64,000 bases of DNA from Oceanicaulis alexandrii DSM 11625. GTDB taxonomy: Bacteria > Pseudomonadota > Alphaproteobacteria > Caulobacterales > Maricaulaceae. Where the stretch lies: the NCBI RefSeq assembly GCF_000420265.1, contig NZ_ATUP01000001.1:1674001-1738000 (forward strand). The letters run 5' to 3'. The notes under the pieces were generated by a model. It was not told the origin of the DNA. It saw only the letters and a program-made list of their open reading frames with translations, and ran no database searches. A program made the translations under genes and the position numbers. Of this stretch, positions 1-8,622 are shown in pieces (the stretch's first letter is position 1; each line of letters opens with the position of its first letter).

Positions 1-797
1 CAGGGGGCGTGCCCGCCATCGCCTGGAGCCTTCTTGAGCATCCTCAGCGGGGTGAATTTGACCTCTCCTCGCTTGAAGGCGTGGCCTATGGCGGCGCGCC
101 GGCGGCGCCCGAGCTGGTGCGTCGGCTTCATGAGGATCTGGGCTGCGAGCCTGGCACGGGCTGGGGCATGACGGAGACCAGCGGCACCGTCACTCGGCAT
201 GACGGAGAAGATTATCTCAATCGTCCCGGCAGTTGTGGTCCGCCCGTAGCGGTCGCCGAGCTGAAGATCATGAGCCTGGACGGTGCGAATGAACTCGAGA
301 CCGGAGAGGTCGGCGAGCTCTGGGCGCGCGGGCCAATGGTGGTGACAGGGTATTGGAACAAGCCTGACGCCACGGCTGACACCTTTATCGACGGCTGGGT
401 GCGGACGGGGGATGTCGCGCGTCTGGATGAGGACGGGTTCTGCTACATCGTCGACCGGTCCAAGGATGTGATCATCCGCGGCGGCGAGAATATTTACCCG
501 GTCGAGGTGGAGAACCGCCTGTATGAGCATCCTGCCGTTGTGGATGCGGCGGTGGCGGCTATCCCGCACCAGATCTTGGGAGAGGAGCCAGCAGCGCTCA
601 TCACGCTGTCGTATGGCGCGTCAGTAGACGAGCCAACGCTTCAGGCTTTCGTGCGAGAGCGGCTCGCAGGGTTTAAAACGCCGGTGCTTATCCAGGTTCA
701 TGACGCGCCCTTGCCGCGCAACGCCAGCGGTAAAATCCTCAAGGCCGAGGTGCGCAAAATTTTGGCGGCTGAATCGGCCCGGCGAAGCCCCGCCTGA
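1..797 (+). CDS. Acyl-CoA synthetase (AMP-binding family), C-terminal part, truncated by window edge
   Basis: This is the C-terminal half of an ANL-superfamily acyl-CoA ligase, which activates a carboxylic acid with ATP and joins it to CoA. The reading frame is open to the window edge. The GTG at 9 reads as an internal Val (GGVPAIAW), so the true start lies outside the window. Visible motifs are YGGAPAAPEL, the adenine-binding GWGMTETSG, the hinge region GWVRTGDVARLDEDG, DRSKDVIIRGGENIYP, and the C-terminal LPRNASGKILK that carries the catalytic Lys. It precedes a TetR-type regulator and a set of beta-oxidation genes, so it probably supplies the CoA ester they consume. The substrate cannot be read from this fragment; the sequence resembles medium- and long-chain fatty acid or cyclic-acid ligases. 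Confidence 0.9.
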   Translation, partial: GGVPAIAWSLLEHPQRGEFDLSSLEGVAYGGAPAAPELVRRLHEDLGCEPGTGWGMTETSGTVTRHDGEDYLNRPGSCGPPVAVAELKIMSLDGANELETGEVGELWARGPMVVTGYWNKPDATADTFIDGWVRTGDVARLDEDGFCYIVDRSKDVIIRGGENIYPVEVENRLYEHPAVVDAAVAAIPHQILGEEPAALITLSYGASVDEPTLQAFVRERLAGFKTPVLIQVHDAPLPRNASGKILKAEVRKILAAESARRSPA

Positions 798-852
798 ATG
801 TGTTGGGGGCTTGGGCGGTGACGTTCAGCATGACGCGCTATAAGCTGGCGAA

Positions 853-2079
853 ATGAACGAGATCGCTCCCCCAGCCGCCGCCAGCCGCTTTGATCGCAAG
901 CGCGACCAGATTGTCTCGGCCGCGACCGAGCTGATGAACGAACTGGGCTTCAAGGGCATGACCCTGACCAAGGTGGCCCACGCCATCGATCTCAACACCA
1001 CCAGCATCACCTATTACTTCAAGCGCAAGGATTTGCTGGCCGAGGCGATCCTGTCGGACGCAATCCAGCGCTATTCCGACATCGTTGAGCGCGCTGCGCT
1101 TGAGCGCGACCCTTATGACAAGCTGCATTGCATGGTCTGGTCGGTGTTGGAGTTGTTCGCGGCGATCCGCTCCGGCGATGCGCCGCCGGTGGCGAACCTC
1201 TCTCACATCCGCAGCCTGGAAGAGCCTCTACGTTCGCAACTGAGCGACAAATACATCGCCCTGTTTCGCCGGGTGCGCACTTTCTTTGATCGGGATGAAC
1301 CCGCGCGCAAGACGCTCGCCACGGCGCAAACGCATGTGTTGCTGGAAAACCTGTTCTGGGCCCAGGCCTGGCTGCGGCGCTATTCGCTGGGGGATTTCGA
1401 ACGCGTCGCCCATCGTTTCAGCGAAGTCCTCGCTTATGGGGTGTCAGCCAAGGGGCGTCGCTGGGATCCGGTTGCGCTGACGGTGGACCGCCCAGAGACC
1501 CTTGAAGGGCTGGGCGAGATGAATATCGCCTTTCTCAAATCCGCCGCCATCACCATAAATGAATGGGGGTATCGCGGCGCATCGGTGGACAAGATCGCCG
1601 CCGAGCTTTCCGTCACCAAGGGCAGCTTTTACCACCATCTGCAGAGCAAGGATGACCTGGTGCTGGCCTGTTTTGATCTGAGCTATGCGCGGGTGTCGCT
1701 GGCGCAGCGCGCGGCGGAGCGCGTCGAGGGCGACCACCACGCCAGGCTCTGCTCATCAGTGGCGTCCTTGCTCGACCTGCAGCTTTATGGCGAGTCTCCG
1801 TTGTTGCGCACCACGGCGCTATACGCCCTGCCGCCTGATGTGCGCGCAGGCGTCATCGAGCGATCCAACCGCATGGCCCGCCGGTATGCCGGGGTTTTGA
1901 TCGACGGCATCACTGAAGGCTCCATCAAGGCGATAGATCCTTTGATCGCCGCCCAGATGGTCATGGCGACGCTCAACACCGCGTTTGAGATGCGCCGTTG
2001 GGCCGCCGACCAATCCCCGGATGTCGCCATCGAGACCTACGCCTCGATCATCACGCGCGGGATCGTCCAGGACCTCTGA
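853..2079 (+). CDS. Double TetR-family transcriptional regulator (two fused TetR units)
   Basis: The 408-residue protein is about twice the usual TetR length (about 200). It holds two complete TetR-type DNA-binding domains. The first (about residues 15-65) has the helix-turn-helix GMTLTKVAHAIDLNTTSITY followed by YFKRKDLL. The second (about 225-275) has GASVDKIAAELSVTKGSFYH followed by HLQSKDDL. Each is followed by an alpha-helical ligand-binding-like segment, so the gene encodes a covalent pseudodimer. It lies 55 bases after the acyl-CoA synthetase and about 390 bases before the TonB receptor, both on the same strand. It probably represses or induces this catabolic cluster in response to an acyl-CoA or lipid ligand. 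No strong ribosome binding site precedes the ATG, so the start is probable but not certain. Confidence 0.9.
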   Translation: MNEIAPPAAASRFDRKRDQIVSAATELMNELGFKGMTLTKVAHAIDLNTTSITYYFKRKDLLAEAILSDAIQRYSDIVERAALERDPYDKLHCMVWSVLELFAAIRSGDAPPVANLSHIRSLEEPLRSQLSDKYIALFRRVRTFFDRDEPARKTLATAQTHVLLENLFWAQAWLRRYSLGDFERVAHRFSEVLAYGVSAKGRRWDPVALTVDRPETLEGLGEMNIAFLKSAAITINEWGYRGASVDKIAAELSVTKGSFYHHLQSKDDLVLACFDLSYARVSLAQRAAERVEGDHHARLCSSVASLLDLQLYGESPLLRTTALYALPPDVRAGVIERSNRMARRYAGVLIDGITEGSIKAIDPLIAAQMVMATLNTAFEMRRWAADQSPDVAIETYASIITRGIVQDL

Positions 2080-2472
2080 AAATCAGACTGTTTGAGAGCC
2101 TGACGTGCGCTCACAGCCAAGCTGTGCGCGCCTCATGTTATATGGATATGGCAAACTCGTAGTTCAAACAGTATCGGCATAAACGCTGATTGCGGCGCCC
2201 TGTATGGGAATTTTGAACATACCGGTCATTCTATTTTTTTCTTGAACGCAATCATGGAAGCTGTAGCGTTTCCGTCATGAAGGCTTTTGGGGGAGCAATG
2301 CAGCCGGATCGCCGCACAGGGGCCGCCCTTCTCGATTGCTGGAGAAGGGGCCCAACCGGCGCGCGAAAGCGCTCAGCGGCCAGATAATCACGATAAAGCG
2401 CCGAAAAGGCGTGCGACGCCGTCAACAAGACGGCGAACAAGACCTCAACGAGGGTCGGGAGGAGAGATCATC
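2080..2472. promoter_or_regulatory. 393-base intergenic region with a 9-bp inverted repeat
   Basis: There is no convincing gene here. The open frame starting at 2287 has no signal-like N-terminus until the ATG at 2473. The region is more AT-rich than its neighbours and has a T-run near 2232-2240. ACTGTTTGA (2087-2095) and TCAAACAGT (2164-2172) form a perfect inverted repeat 68 bases apart. Further TTGAAC-like words lie near 2212 and 2242. These are candidate operator half-sites for the double TetR regulator upstream and for the receptor gene downstream. A good -35/-10 pair could not be assigned. Confidence 0.45.
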
Positions 2473-5433
2473 ATGCAGACCAAGGCGAAGCTTATGCTCA
2501 GCGCCATGTGGGCCCCGTTGGCTCTGACGGCGGCCGCAGCCGCGCAGGAGAACACGGACGCCGCACAGGCCGAAACTCGCAACGCAGACCGTATTGTCGT
2601 GACCGGGAGTTATATCCGCGGCCGCGGCGAGGACGGCGCGCTGCCGGTGGATGTGTTCGGGGCCCAGGAACTGGATAATCGCGGCATCGACAGTCCGCTT
2701 GAATTCATGAAGACATTGCCGTCCGTGGGACCGGTGATGGGCGATTCCAACCAGTATGCCGCCGGCACGGAGCAGGGGGTGGGCTCGATCAATCTTCGAA
2801 GCCTGGGACGCGAGCGCACGCTGGTCCTGTTCAATGGTCGCCGTACCATTTCAAGCCCCGGCACAGGGTCGACCGACACCAACCTCATTCCGTTCTTTGC
2901 GATCCAGCGCATTGAGGTGCTCAAGGACGGCGCGGCCTCCACCTATGGCTCTGACGCCATCGCGGGCGTGGCCAATTTCGTCACCTATGACGGGTTTGAG
3001 GGCGTCGAGGTGTCCGGCAGCTATAACTTCGTCGACGGCTCAGACGGTAACTATCAGGCGAGCGTGCTCGCGGGAGACCGCTTCGGCGCCGTAGACGTGA
3101 TGGTGGGCGCAGGCTGGCAGCGCCGCAACGAATTGCCCAACACAGAGCCTGATTTCACGCAAGCCGACTACGCCGTGAACCCAACGGGATATTCCTTTCT
3201 GTCCAATCCGGGCACGTATTTGCCGATCATTCCGGGCTTCGGCGTGGTCGGGCTGGGCGTGGACGGCGCGCAACTGGACACATGCAACGCGATGGGCGGG
3301 TTTGACGGGGTGTTCCCGGTCTCGCCGACCACCGCCTATCCGGTGTGCCGGTATTCCTATGTCGACTTCACCAATCTGGTGGAGAAAGAGGACCGCTATC
3401 AGATCTATGGCCAGATCGACGTGGAGCTGGGGACGGCCACTTCTTTCCATGCCGAGGCGATCTATGCCGGCATGGAAATGATCAACTATGCCGGCTCGCC
3501 AAGTTATCCGCCTGTGCAAGGGCCTTTGGGGCCGGGCAGCGCCAACGCGTTCAGAGTTCCGGCCACGAATCCGGGCTATGCGACTTTCCTGTCGCAAACC
3601 TTCCCCGCGGGATCGCCCGCCTATCTGTCCTCGCTCTCCAACATCTTGTTCTTCCGGCCCTTTGCGCTGGGCGGCAATCCGCTGGATGAGCGTGGGGCTG
3701 GTCTGGGCTCGGCGGAAAACGAAGCCTGGCGTATTTCGGCTGGATTCGAGCATGATTTCTCGGAGAGCCTGAGGGCCGAGCTCTACGCCACCGCCATTCA
3801 CTCCAACCGCAAGAACGCCGTGCGAGATTTCGTCGGCGATCGGTTGCAGCGGGCGCTCAACGGCTTGGGCGGGCCAGACTGCTCCGGGACGACGCCGGGC
3901 GCCAATGGCTGCCTGTACTTCAATCCCTTCATCAATTCCGCGCCGGGCCACCCCACGCTCGGCCTTGATAATCCCGCCTATGTGGCAGGCAATGAGAACG
4001 ATCTCGATCTGATCAATTGGATGTATCAACCCAGCGGCACCGACCAGACCGAGGATCAGTTCATTCTGGATCTGATCTTCAGCGGGTATGACACGGTGTT
4101 CGGCCAGCAGGTGGACTACGCGTTCGGGGCCCAGTATCGCCGGACCGAATACGAATCCCTGCCGGCAAACGTCTTTAGCGATCCGGATGGTTATCCGTGC
4201 GCCGTCGAGGGCGTGAGGACCTGCCTGGATGATCCCAATGACAATGATCTGCCGATCGGTCCGTTCATCTTCCTGGGGCAGTACTCCACCGTGAATGTGG
4301 AGCAGGACGTCTACGCCCTGTTCGCCGAAGCCCTGATCGAGCCCTTTGACGGGTTCGAAGTGACCGGCGCCGTTCGGTACGAGGACTATGGCGATCCGGT
4401 AGGCTCCACCTTCAATCCCAAGCTCTCCGCACGCTGGCAGGTGACCGACCGCGTGGCGCTGCGCGCCTCTGTCGGCGACACCTTCCGCGCTCCGTTGCCG
4501 AGCGATCTTGAAGGCGACGGCCTGACTCTTGTGGAAGGCATTGACGCGGCGGGCGGCGCCTTCAAGGCCAACCAGATCGCGGGTAACCGCAATCTTTCAC
4601 CTGAAACGGCGCTGACCTATAATTTCGGCGTTCTGTTTCAGGCGGGCGGCTTCAGCGCCAGCGTCGATTACTGGAATTATGATTTTGAGGGACGCTTCAC
4701 GGAACTGCCGGTTCAGGCGATCGCCAGCGCAGTCGCGCCCGGCCCGGTGACGGACGGCACCCAGGCGGTCAATTGCGCCAGCCCGTTCGTCGAGTTCGTG
4801 GTGTTCGCCGGCGGAGTTTGCGACGCCAGCACCACCGCCAACGACATCTCCCGCATTCTCGTGCAGGTGGTGAACGGCCCGGACGTGACCACGAACGGGT
4901 TCGATTTCTCGCTGAACTATGACGGCGATTTCGGTCCGTACGCCTTTTCCGGCGGGCTGAACGCCACCTACACCGCAGAGTACGAGTTTGGCGAATTCGT
5001 CTATGAGGGCCTGACCTTTGACGGGGCGTATGATGCGGCCGGCTTTGCGAACTACAACCGCGCGCCGGGTACGGTCTCGCCCTGGCGGGCGAGCGGTTTC
5101 GCCAGCCTCAGCCGGGGTCGGTACAATGCGACCTACAGCGTGACCTATATCGACGGCGTGGAGGATAACCGCTGCCCGTCGAACGCGGCCTGTACGCAAA
5201 CGCCGGAGTTTGGCGACACCAATTTCGCGCGGACAGTGGAGTCCTATACCCAGCACGACCTGACCGGATCGGTGGATCTGTCGGCGCTCGGGACGGATCT
5301 TCAATTGCAGGTCGGAGTGGAGAACATGTTCGACACCGATCCGCCTGCTGCGCGGCTGGAGTTGAGCTATGATCCCTATATCGGCAACCCGCTGGGACGG
5401 GTCTACCGGCTCGGCCTGACCGCGCGTTTCTAG
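2473..5433 (+). CDS. TonB-dependent outer-membrane receptor
   Basis: The 986-residue protein is an outer-membrane active-transport receptor energised by TonB-ExbBD. The ATG at 2473 was chosen because GGAGGAGA lies just upstream and it opens a clear signal peptide (MQTKAKLMLS.. to AAAAAQ). The mature N-terminus has a TonB-box-like DRIVVTGSYI. The plug domain follows (about residues 45-165), with SINLRSLGRERTLVLFNGRR and IERIEVLKDGAAST-like text (IQRIEVLKDGASTYGSDA region). The remainder is barrel, and the last residue is the aromatic Phe (RLGLTARF) expected of outer-membrane proteins. Cys pairs in extracellular loops are typical of large alphaproteobacterial receptors. Its position in an acyl-CoA catabolic cluster suggests import of a hydrophobic carbon source rather than iron. 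A strong terminator follows. Confidence 0.93.
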   Translation: MQTKAKLMLSAMWAPLALTAAAAAQENTDAAQAETRNADRIVVTGSYIRGRGEDGALPVDVFGAQELDNRGIDSPLEFMKTLPSVGPVMGDSNQYAAGTEQGVGSINLRSLGRERTLVLFNGRRTISSPGTGSTDTNLIPFFAIQRIEVLKDGAASTYGSDAIAGVANFVTYDGFEGVEVSGSYNFVDGSDGNYQASVLAGDRFGAVDVMVGAGWQRRNELPNTEPDFTQADYAVNPTGYSFLSNPGTYLPIIPGFGVVGLGVDGAQLDTCNAMGGFDGVFPVSPTTAYPVCRYSYVDFTNLVEKEDRYQIYGQIDVELGTATSFHAEAIYAGMEMINYAGSPSYPPVQGPLGPGSANAFRVPATNPGYATFLSQTFPAGSPAYLSSLSNILFFRPFALGGNPLDERGAGLGSAENEAWRISAGFEHDFSESLRAELYATAIHSNRKNAVRDFVGDRLQRALNGLGGPDCSGTTPGANGCLYFNPFINSAPGHPTLGLDNPAYVAGNENDLDLINWMYQPSGTDQTEDQFILDLIFSGYDTVFGQQVDYAFGAQYRRTEYESLPANVFSDPDGYPCAVEGVRTCLDDPNDNDLPIGPFIFLGQYSTVNVEQDVYALFAEALIEPFDGFEVTGAVRYEDYGDPVGSTFNPKLSARWQVTDRVALRASVGDTFRAPLPSDLEGDGLTLVEGIDAAGGAFKANQIAGNRNLSPETALTYNFGVLFQAGGFSASVDYWNYDFEGRFTELPVQAIASAVAPGPVTDGTQAVNCASPFVEFVVFAGGVCDASTTANDISRILVQVVNGPDVTTNGFDFSLNYDGDFGPYAFSGGLNATYTAEYEFGEFVYEGLTFDGAYDAAGFANYNRAPGTVSPWRASGFASLSRGRYNATYSVTYIDGVEDNRCPSNAACTQTPEFGDTNFARTVESYTQHDLTGSVDLSALGTDLQLQVGVENMFDTDPPAARLELSYDPYIGNPLGRVYRLGLTARF

Positions 5434-5455
5434 CGCAAATCTGTAATCTCCCCTT

Positions 5456-5484
5456 GAGGCCGGGCGAGTCCCGGCCTCTTTTTT
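5456..5484 (+). terminator. Rho-independent terminator after TonB receptor
   Basis: GAGGCCGGG (5456-5464) and CCCGGCCTC (5470-5478) form a perfect 9-bp stem with loop CGAGT, followed by six T residues (5479-5484). It lies 22 bases after the receptor stop codon, so the SDR gene downstream probably has its own promoter or depends on readthrough. Confidence 0.93.
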
Positions 5485-5513
5485 ATTGACCCGACGCAAC
5501 AGAAAGGCTCGCC

Positions 5514-6290
5514 ATGGATCTCTTCGACCTCACAGGAAGGACCGCCATCATCACGGGGTCTTCTCGCGGCATTGGACGCGCGATCGCTGAACAGCTGGCC
5601 GCCCGGGGCGCGCGCGTGGTCATCTCAAGCCGCACTCAGGCAGACTGTGACGTGGTGGCGGACGCCATCAATGACGCCCATGGCGAGCAGCGCGCCATGG
5701 CGATGGCGGCGAGCATCTCATCCAAATCCGACCTTGAGGCCCTGTTCGCGCAGACCCGCAGCACATTCGGGCCGGTGGATATCCTGGTGTGTAACGCGGC
5801 GAGCAATCCGCATTACGGCTCCATGGATACGATCAGCGACGAGCAGTTTCGCAAGGTGCTGAACAACAACATTATTTCGAACCATTGGCTGATCCAGCTG
5901 GCTTTGCCCGACATGCGCGCGAAACAGGATGGGTCGATCATCGTCGTCTCGTCCATCGGCGGATTGCGCGGCTCTGAAACCATCGGCGCCTATAACATTT
6001 CCAAGGCGGCGGATTTCCAGCTGGTGCGCAATTACGCACTGGAGGCCGGACCTCATAATATCCGGGTGAACGCGATTGCTCCGGGGGTCGTGAAGACGGA
6101 GTTCGCCCGCGCGCTCTGGGAAGATCCTAAAGCCGAAGCGGCCGTGTCAAAGCGTACGCCCTTGCGGCGGCTTGGCGAGCCGGACGATATCGCCGGCGCT
6201 GCGGTCTATCTCGCAGGGCGCGCCGGGGGCTGGATGACCGGGCAGATGATGGTGATTGACGGCGGGGTGACCGCCGGCGTGCTCGTCTGA
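5514..6290 (+). CDS. SDR family NAD(P)-dependent oxidoreductase
   Basis: This is a classical short-chain dehydrogenase/reductase of 258 residues, the usual size. The cofactor motif TGSSRGIG lies at about residues 14-21. NAG is represented by CNAAS, the catalytic Ser lies in IIVVSSIGG, and the YNISK motif supplies the catalytic Tyr and Lys. NIRVNAIAPGVVKTEF and the C-terminal MTGQMMVIDGGVT are also typical. It is expected to be a soluble enzyme that oxidises a hydroxyl or reduces a ketone. It sits between a TonB receptor and acyl-CoA dehydrogenases, so a 3-hydroxyacyl-CoA or cyclic alcohol intermediate is plausible. The exact substrate is not readable. It converges on the acyl-CoA dehydrogenase gene with only 19 bases between the stop codons. 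Confidence 0.93.
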   Translation: MDLFDLTGRTAIITGSSRGIGRAIAEQLAARGARVVISSRTQADCDVVADAINDAHGEQRAMAMAASISSKSDLEALFAQTRSTFGPVDILVCNAASNPHYGSMDTISDEQFRKVLNNNIISNHWLIQLALPDMRAKQDGSIIVVSSIGGLRGSETIGAYNISKAADFQLVRNYALEAGPHNIRVNAIAPGVVKTEFARALWEDPKAEAAVSKRTPLRRLGEPDDIAGAAVYLAGRAGGWMTGQMMVIDGGVTAGVLV

Positions 6291-6321
6291 GCCGCCGACG
6301 GTCGTGCCGTCAGGAGGCGGC
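6291..6321. terminator. Candidate bidirectional hairpin between convergent genes
   Basis: GCCGCC (6291-6296) pairs with GGCGGC (6316-6321), and inside it GACGG (6297-6301) pairs with CCGTC (6307-6311). The hairpin spans the short gap between the SDR stop and the end of the convergent acyl-CoA dehydrogenase gene. There is no T-tract, so termination function is uncertain. Confidence 0.4.
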
Positions 6322-7404
6322 GAGCTTGAGGTAGCGCGCCATGTGCGCGTCTTCATCGCCGAGCACATGGTCGAGCATGATCAGACGCTTGGCGAAATGC
6401 GAAAGCGGCATTTCCCACGACATGCCAATGCCGCCATGCATCTGGATCGCTTCTTCCGCGGTGAGCGCGCCCACCTTGCCGATGGTGTATTTCGCCGCCG
6501 AGCCGAAGCGGTCACGCACCGCCGGCTCTTTGGCGAAGTATGCGGCCGCGTTGATGGCGGACGAACGCGCCTGCTCGATCTCAAGCGCGACGGTTGTCAT
6601 GCGGTGCTTGAGCGCCTGAAACGCGCCGATCGGCACGCCGAACTGCTTGCGGGTGCCCAGATAGTCGATCGTGGCGTCGCGCAGGACTTCCATGATCGCA
6701 ACCGCTTCCCAGACCGTGGCCACCAGGCCTATCGCGCAGGCCGCGTCGATGGCGTCTTGTGCGCCGCCCGCTTCGCCGATCAGGCGCGCAGGCGTGTCGT
6801 CGAGCGTCAGCTCGCCGGCTGCGCCGCCGTCAACAAGCCGATAGGACCGGCGCTTGAGGCCGTCCGCATCGGAGCCCACGAGGAAGGTGGAGGGGCCTGC
6901 ATCGGTTTCGGCGGTCACAACAATCAGATCCGCCGCGCCCAGATAGTCAACCACGCCTTTCGCGCCGCTCAGTCGCCAGGTGTCGCCGTCCTGCGTCGCA
7001 CGGACCGGGGCGACCACGCTTCCGTCGGCGTTTATGGCGGGCTCGTCGGCGAAGGTGAGGATGCGCGAGCCGGCTATGACGTCCGCCAAAACGTCCGCTT
7101 CACCTGCCGCTTCCAGCACCTTGCCTGCCATCAACGTCGCCAGGAACGGTCCGGTGGCGAGCGCCTTGCCGACTTCTGAAAACACGGCGCCGGCGTCAAA
7201 CGCAGAGCCGCCATAGCCGCCCGCCTCTTCAGAGAACAGCATGCCCAGCACGCCCAGTTCCGTGAGGCCTGACCACATGTCGCGGCTGAAGCCGTCTTCG
7301 CCGTGAGCGGCCGCCTGACGCGCCTCCCAGTCCAGCGTGTCGGAGAAATACCGTGACAGTGAATCCGCCATCATGCGGCGGTCGTCACCCAAGGAAAAAT
7401 CCAT
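6310..7404 (-). CDS. Acyl-CoA dehydrogenase, probable non-catalytic partner subunit
   Basis: This is a 364-residue acyl-CoA dehydrogenase-fold flavoprotein. The N-terminal helical domain begins MDFSLGDDRRMM. The C-terminal helical domain has the family segments YLGTRKQFGVPIGAFQALKHR and AIQMHGGIGMSWEMPLSHF. The region equivalent to helix G (AIDAACAIGLVATVWEA) lacks the ER pair that supplies the base in isovaleryl-CoA-type enzymes, and no Glu replaces it at the usual C-terminal site. It starts 3 bases after the stop of the 398-residue paralogue. This arrangement is known from heterotetrameric dehydrogenases of steroid and side-chain degradation, where one subunit carries the catalytic Glu. The partner role is inference; the family call is firm. 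Confidence 0.9.
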   Translation of the reverse strand: MDFSLGDDRRMMADSLSRYFSDTLDWEARQAAAHGEDGFSRDMWSGLTELGVLGMLFSEEAGGYGGSAFDAGAVFSEVGKALATGPFLATLMAGKVLEAAGEADVLADVIAGSRILTFADEPAINADGSVVAPVRATQDGDTWRLSGAKGVVDYLGAADLIVVTAETDAGPSTFLVGSDADGLKRRSYRLVDGGAAGELTLDDTPARLIGEAGGAQDAIDAACAIGLVATVWEAVAIMEVLRDATIDYLGTRKQFGVPIGAFQALKHRMTTVALEIEQARSSAINAAAYFAKEPAVRDRFGSAAKYTIGKVGALTAEEAIQMHGGIGMSWEMPLSHFAKRLIMLDHVLGDEDAHMARYLKLAAS

Positions 7405-7407
7405 GTC

Positions 7408-8604
7408 CTAGAGCCCCATCATCGATTTGCCGATGATCTCGCGCTGCACCTCATTGGAGCCGCCGAAGATCGAAAGTTTGCGATTATTGAAGTATTGCGA
7501 AGCCACCGGCGCCGCCCAGTCAGGGCCTACCGGCTCGCCATTGAAGCCGCCTTCCAGCGCTTCCTCCATGAAAGGCTGCGCGTAACGGCCAGCGGCGCGG
7601 CGCATCAGGGCCGTGATTTTCTGACGGATTTCCGTGCCGCGAATTTTCAGCATGGAGGATTCCGCCATCGGCGTCTGGCCGCGACCCACGCTGTCCAGCA
7701 CGCGCAGATTGGTGGTGCGCATGTTTTCCAGATCAATCTCGATCTCGGCCATGCGGGCGGCGAACAGCGGATCTTCGATCAAGGCGGCGGCGCCGCGACG
7801 GGTGGTCCGCGCGACCTCTTTCAGTCGCTCGAACGCGGCCATGGAAGATCCGACCCCGGCGATATTGGTGCGCTCATAGCTCAATAGGTATTTCGCGCAG
7901 GTCCAGCCCTTGTTCTCTTCGCCGACGAGATTCTCGACAGGAACCTTCACATCGGAGAACCAGACCTCGTTGACCTCGTGGTCGCCGTCCAGAAGCTTGA
8001 TCGGGCGCACTTCCAGGCCGGGCGTGTCCATGTCGATCAGCAGGAAGGAGATGCCCTCTTGCTTCTTGCCTTCCTTGCTGGTGCGGACCAGGCAGAAAAT
8101 CTTGTTCGCGTATTGAGCCAGCGTGGTCCAGGTCTTCTGCCCGTTGACGATGTAGAAATCGCCTTCGCGCACGGCGGAGGTCTTCAGGGAGGCGAGATCA
8201 GAGCCGGCGCCCGGCTCGGAATAGCCCTGACACCACCAATCGGTGCCGTCCAGAATGCGGGGCAGCCAGTGGTTTTTCTGCTCTTCGGTGCCGAACTTGT
8301 TCAACACCGGGCCGAGCATGGAGACGCCGAACGGCACGATGCGCGGGGCATGCGCCAGCGCGGTTTCGGTTTCGAAGATGAAACTTTGCACCACGCTCCA
8401 ATTGGTGCCGCCGCGCTCTTCAGGCCAGTGCGGGGCCAGCCAGCCGCGATCATTGAGGATGGCGTGCCATTCCTCCATGTCCGCCTTGGTCAGGTGCTGA
8501 CCCCGGCGCACCTTGTCAGACAGCCGCGCAGGCAGCTTGTCCTTGAGAAATGCGCGCACTTCCTCGCGGAAGGCTTCGTCTTTTTCGGTAAAATCGAGAT
8601 CCAT
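7408..8604 (-). CDS. Acyl-CoA dehydrogenase, probable catalytic subunit
   Basis: This 398-residue flavoprotein should introduce the alpha-beta double bond into an acyl-CoA. Visible features are WCQGYSEPGAGSDLASLKT (FAD and substrate loop), FYIVNGQKTWTTLAQYA, LLSYERTNIA with a Glu at the helix-G position, and the C-terminal SIFGGSNEVQREIIGKSMMGL. The residue matching the MCAD-type C-terminal base is Gly, so the helix-G Glu is the likely base. The start is supported by GGAGGAG just upstream. It is the middle gene of a minus-strand thiolase / dehydrogenase / dehydrogenase run with 18-base and 3-base gaps, almost certainly an operon. Chain length or ring substrate cannot be read. Confidence 0.93.
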   Translation of the reverse strand: MDLDFTEKDEAFREEVRAFLKDKLPARLSDKVRRGQHLTKADMEEWHAILNDRGWLAPHWPEERGGTNWSVVQSFIFETETALAHAPRIVPFGVSMLGPVLNKFGTEEQKNHWLPRILDGTDWWCQGYSEPGAGSDLASLKTSAVREGDFYIVNGQKTWTTLAQYANKIFCLVRTSKEGKKQEGISFLLIDMDTPGLEVRPIKLLDGDHEVNEVWFSDVKVPVENLVGEENKGWTCAKYLLSYERTNIAGVGSSMAAFERLKEVARTTRRGAAALIEDPLFAARMAEIEIDLENMRTTNLRVLDSVGRGQTPMAESSMLKIRGTEIRQKITALMRRAAGRYAQPFMEEALEGGFNGEPVGPDWAAPVASQYFNNRKLSIFGGSNEVQREIIGKSMMGL

Positions 8605-8622
8605 TAAGGTCTCCTCCCGCTA

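Noticed and set aside
2287-2472. N-terminal extension of the first TonB receptor
   Set aside because: The extension is hydrophilic and would bury the signal peptide; GGAGGAGA sits directly before ATG 2473.
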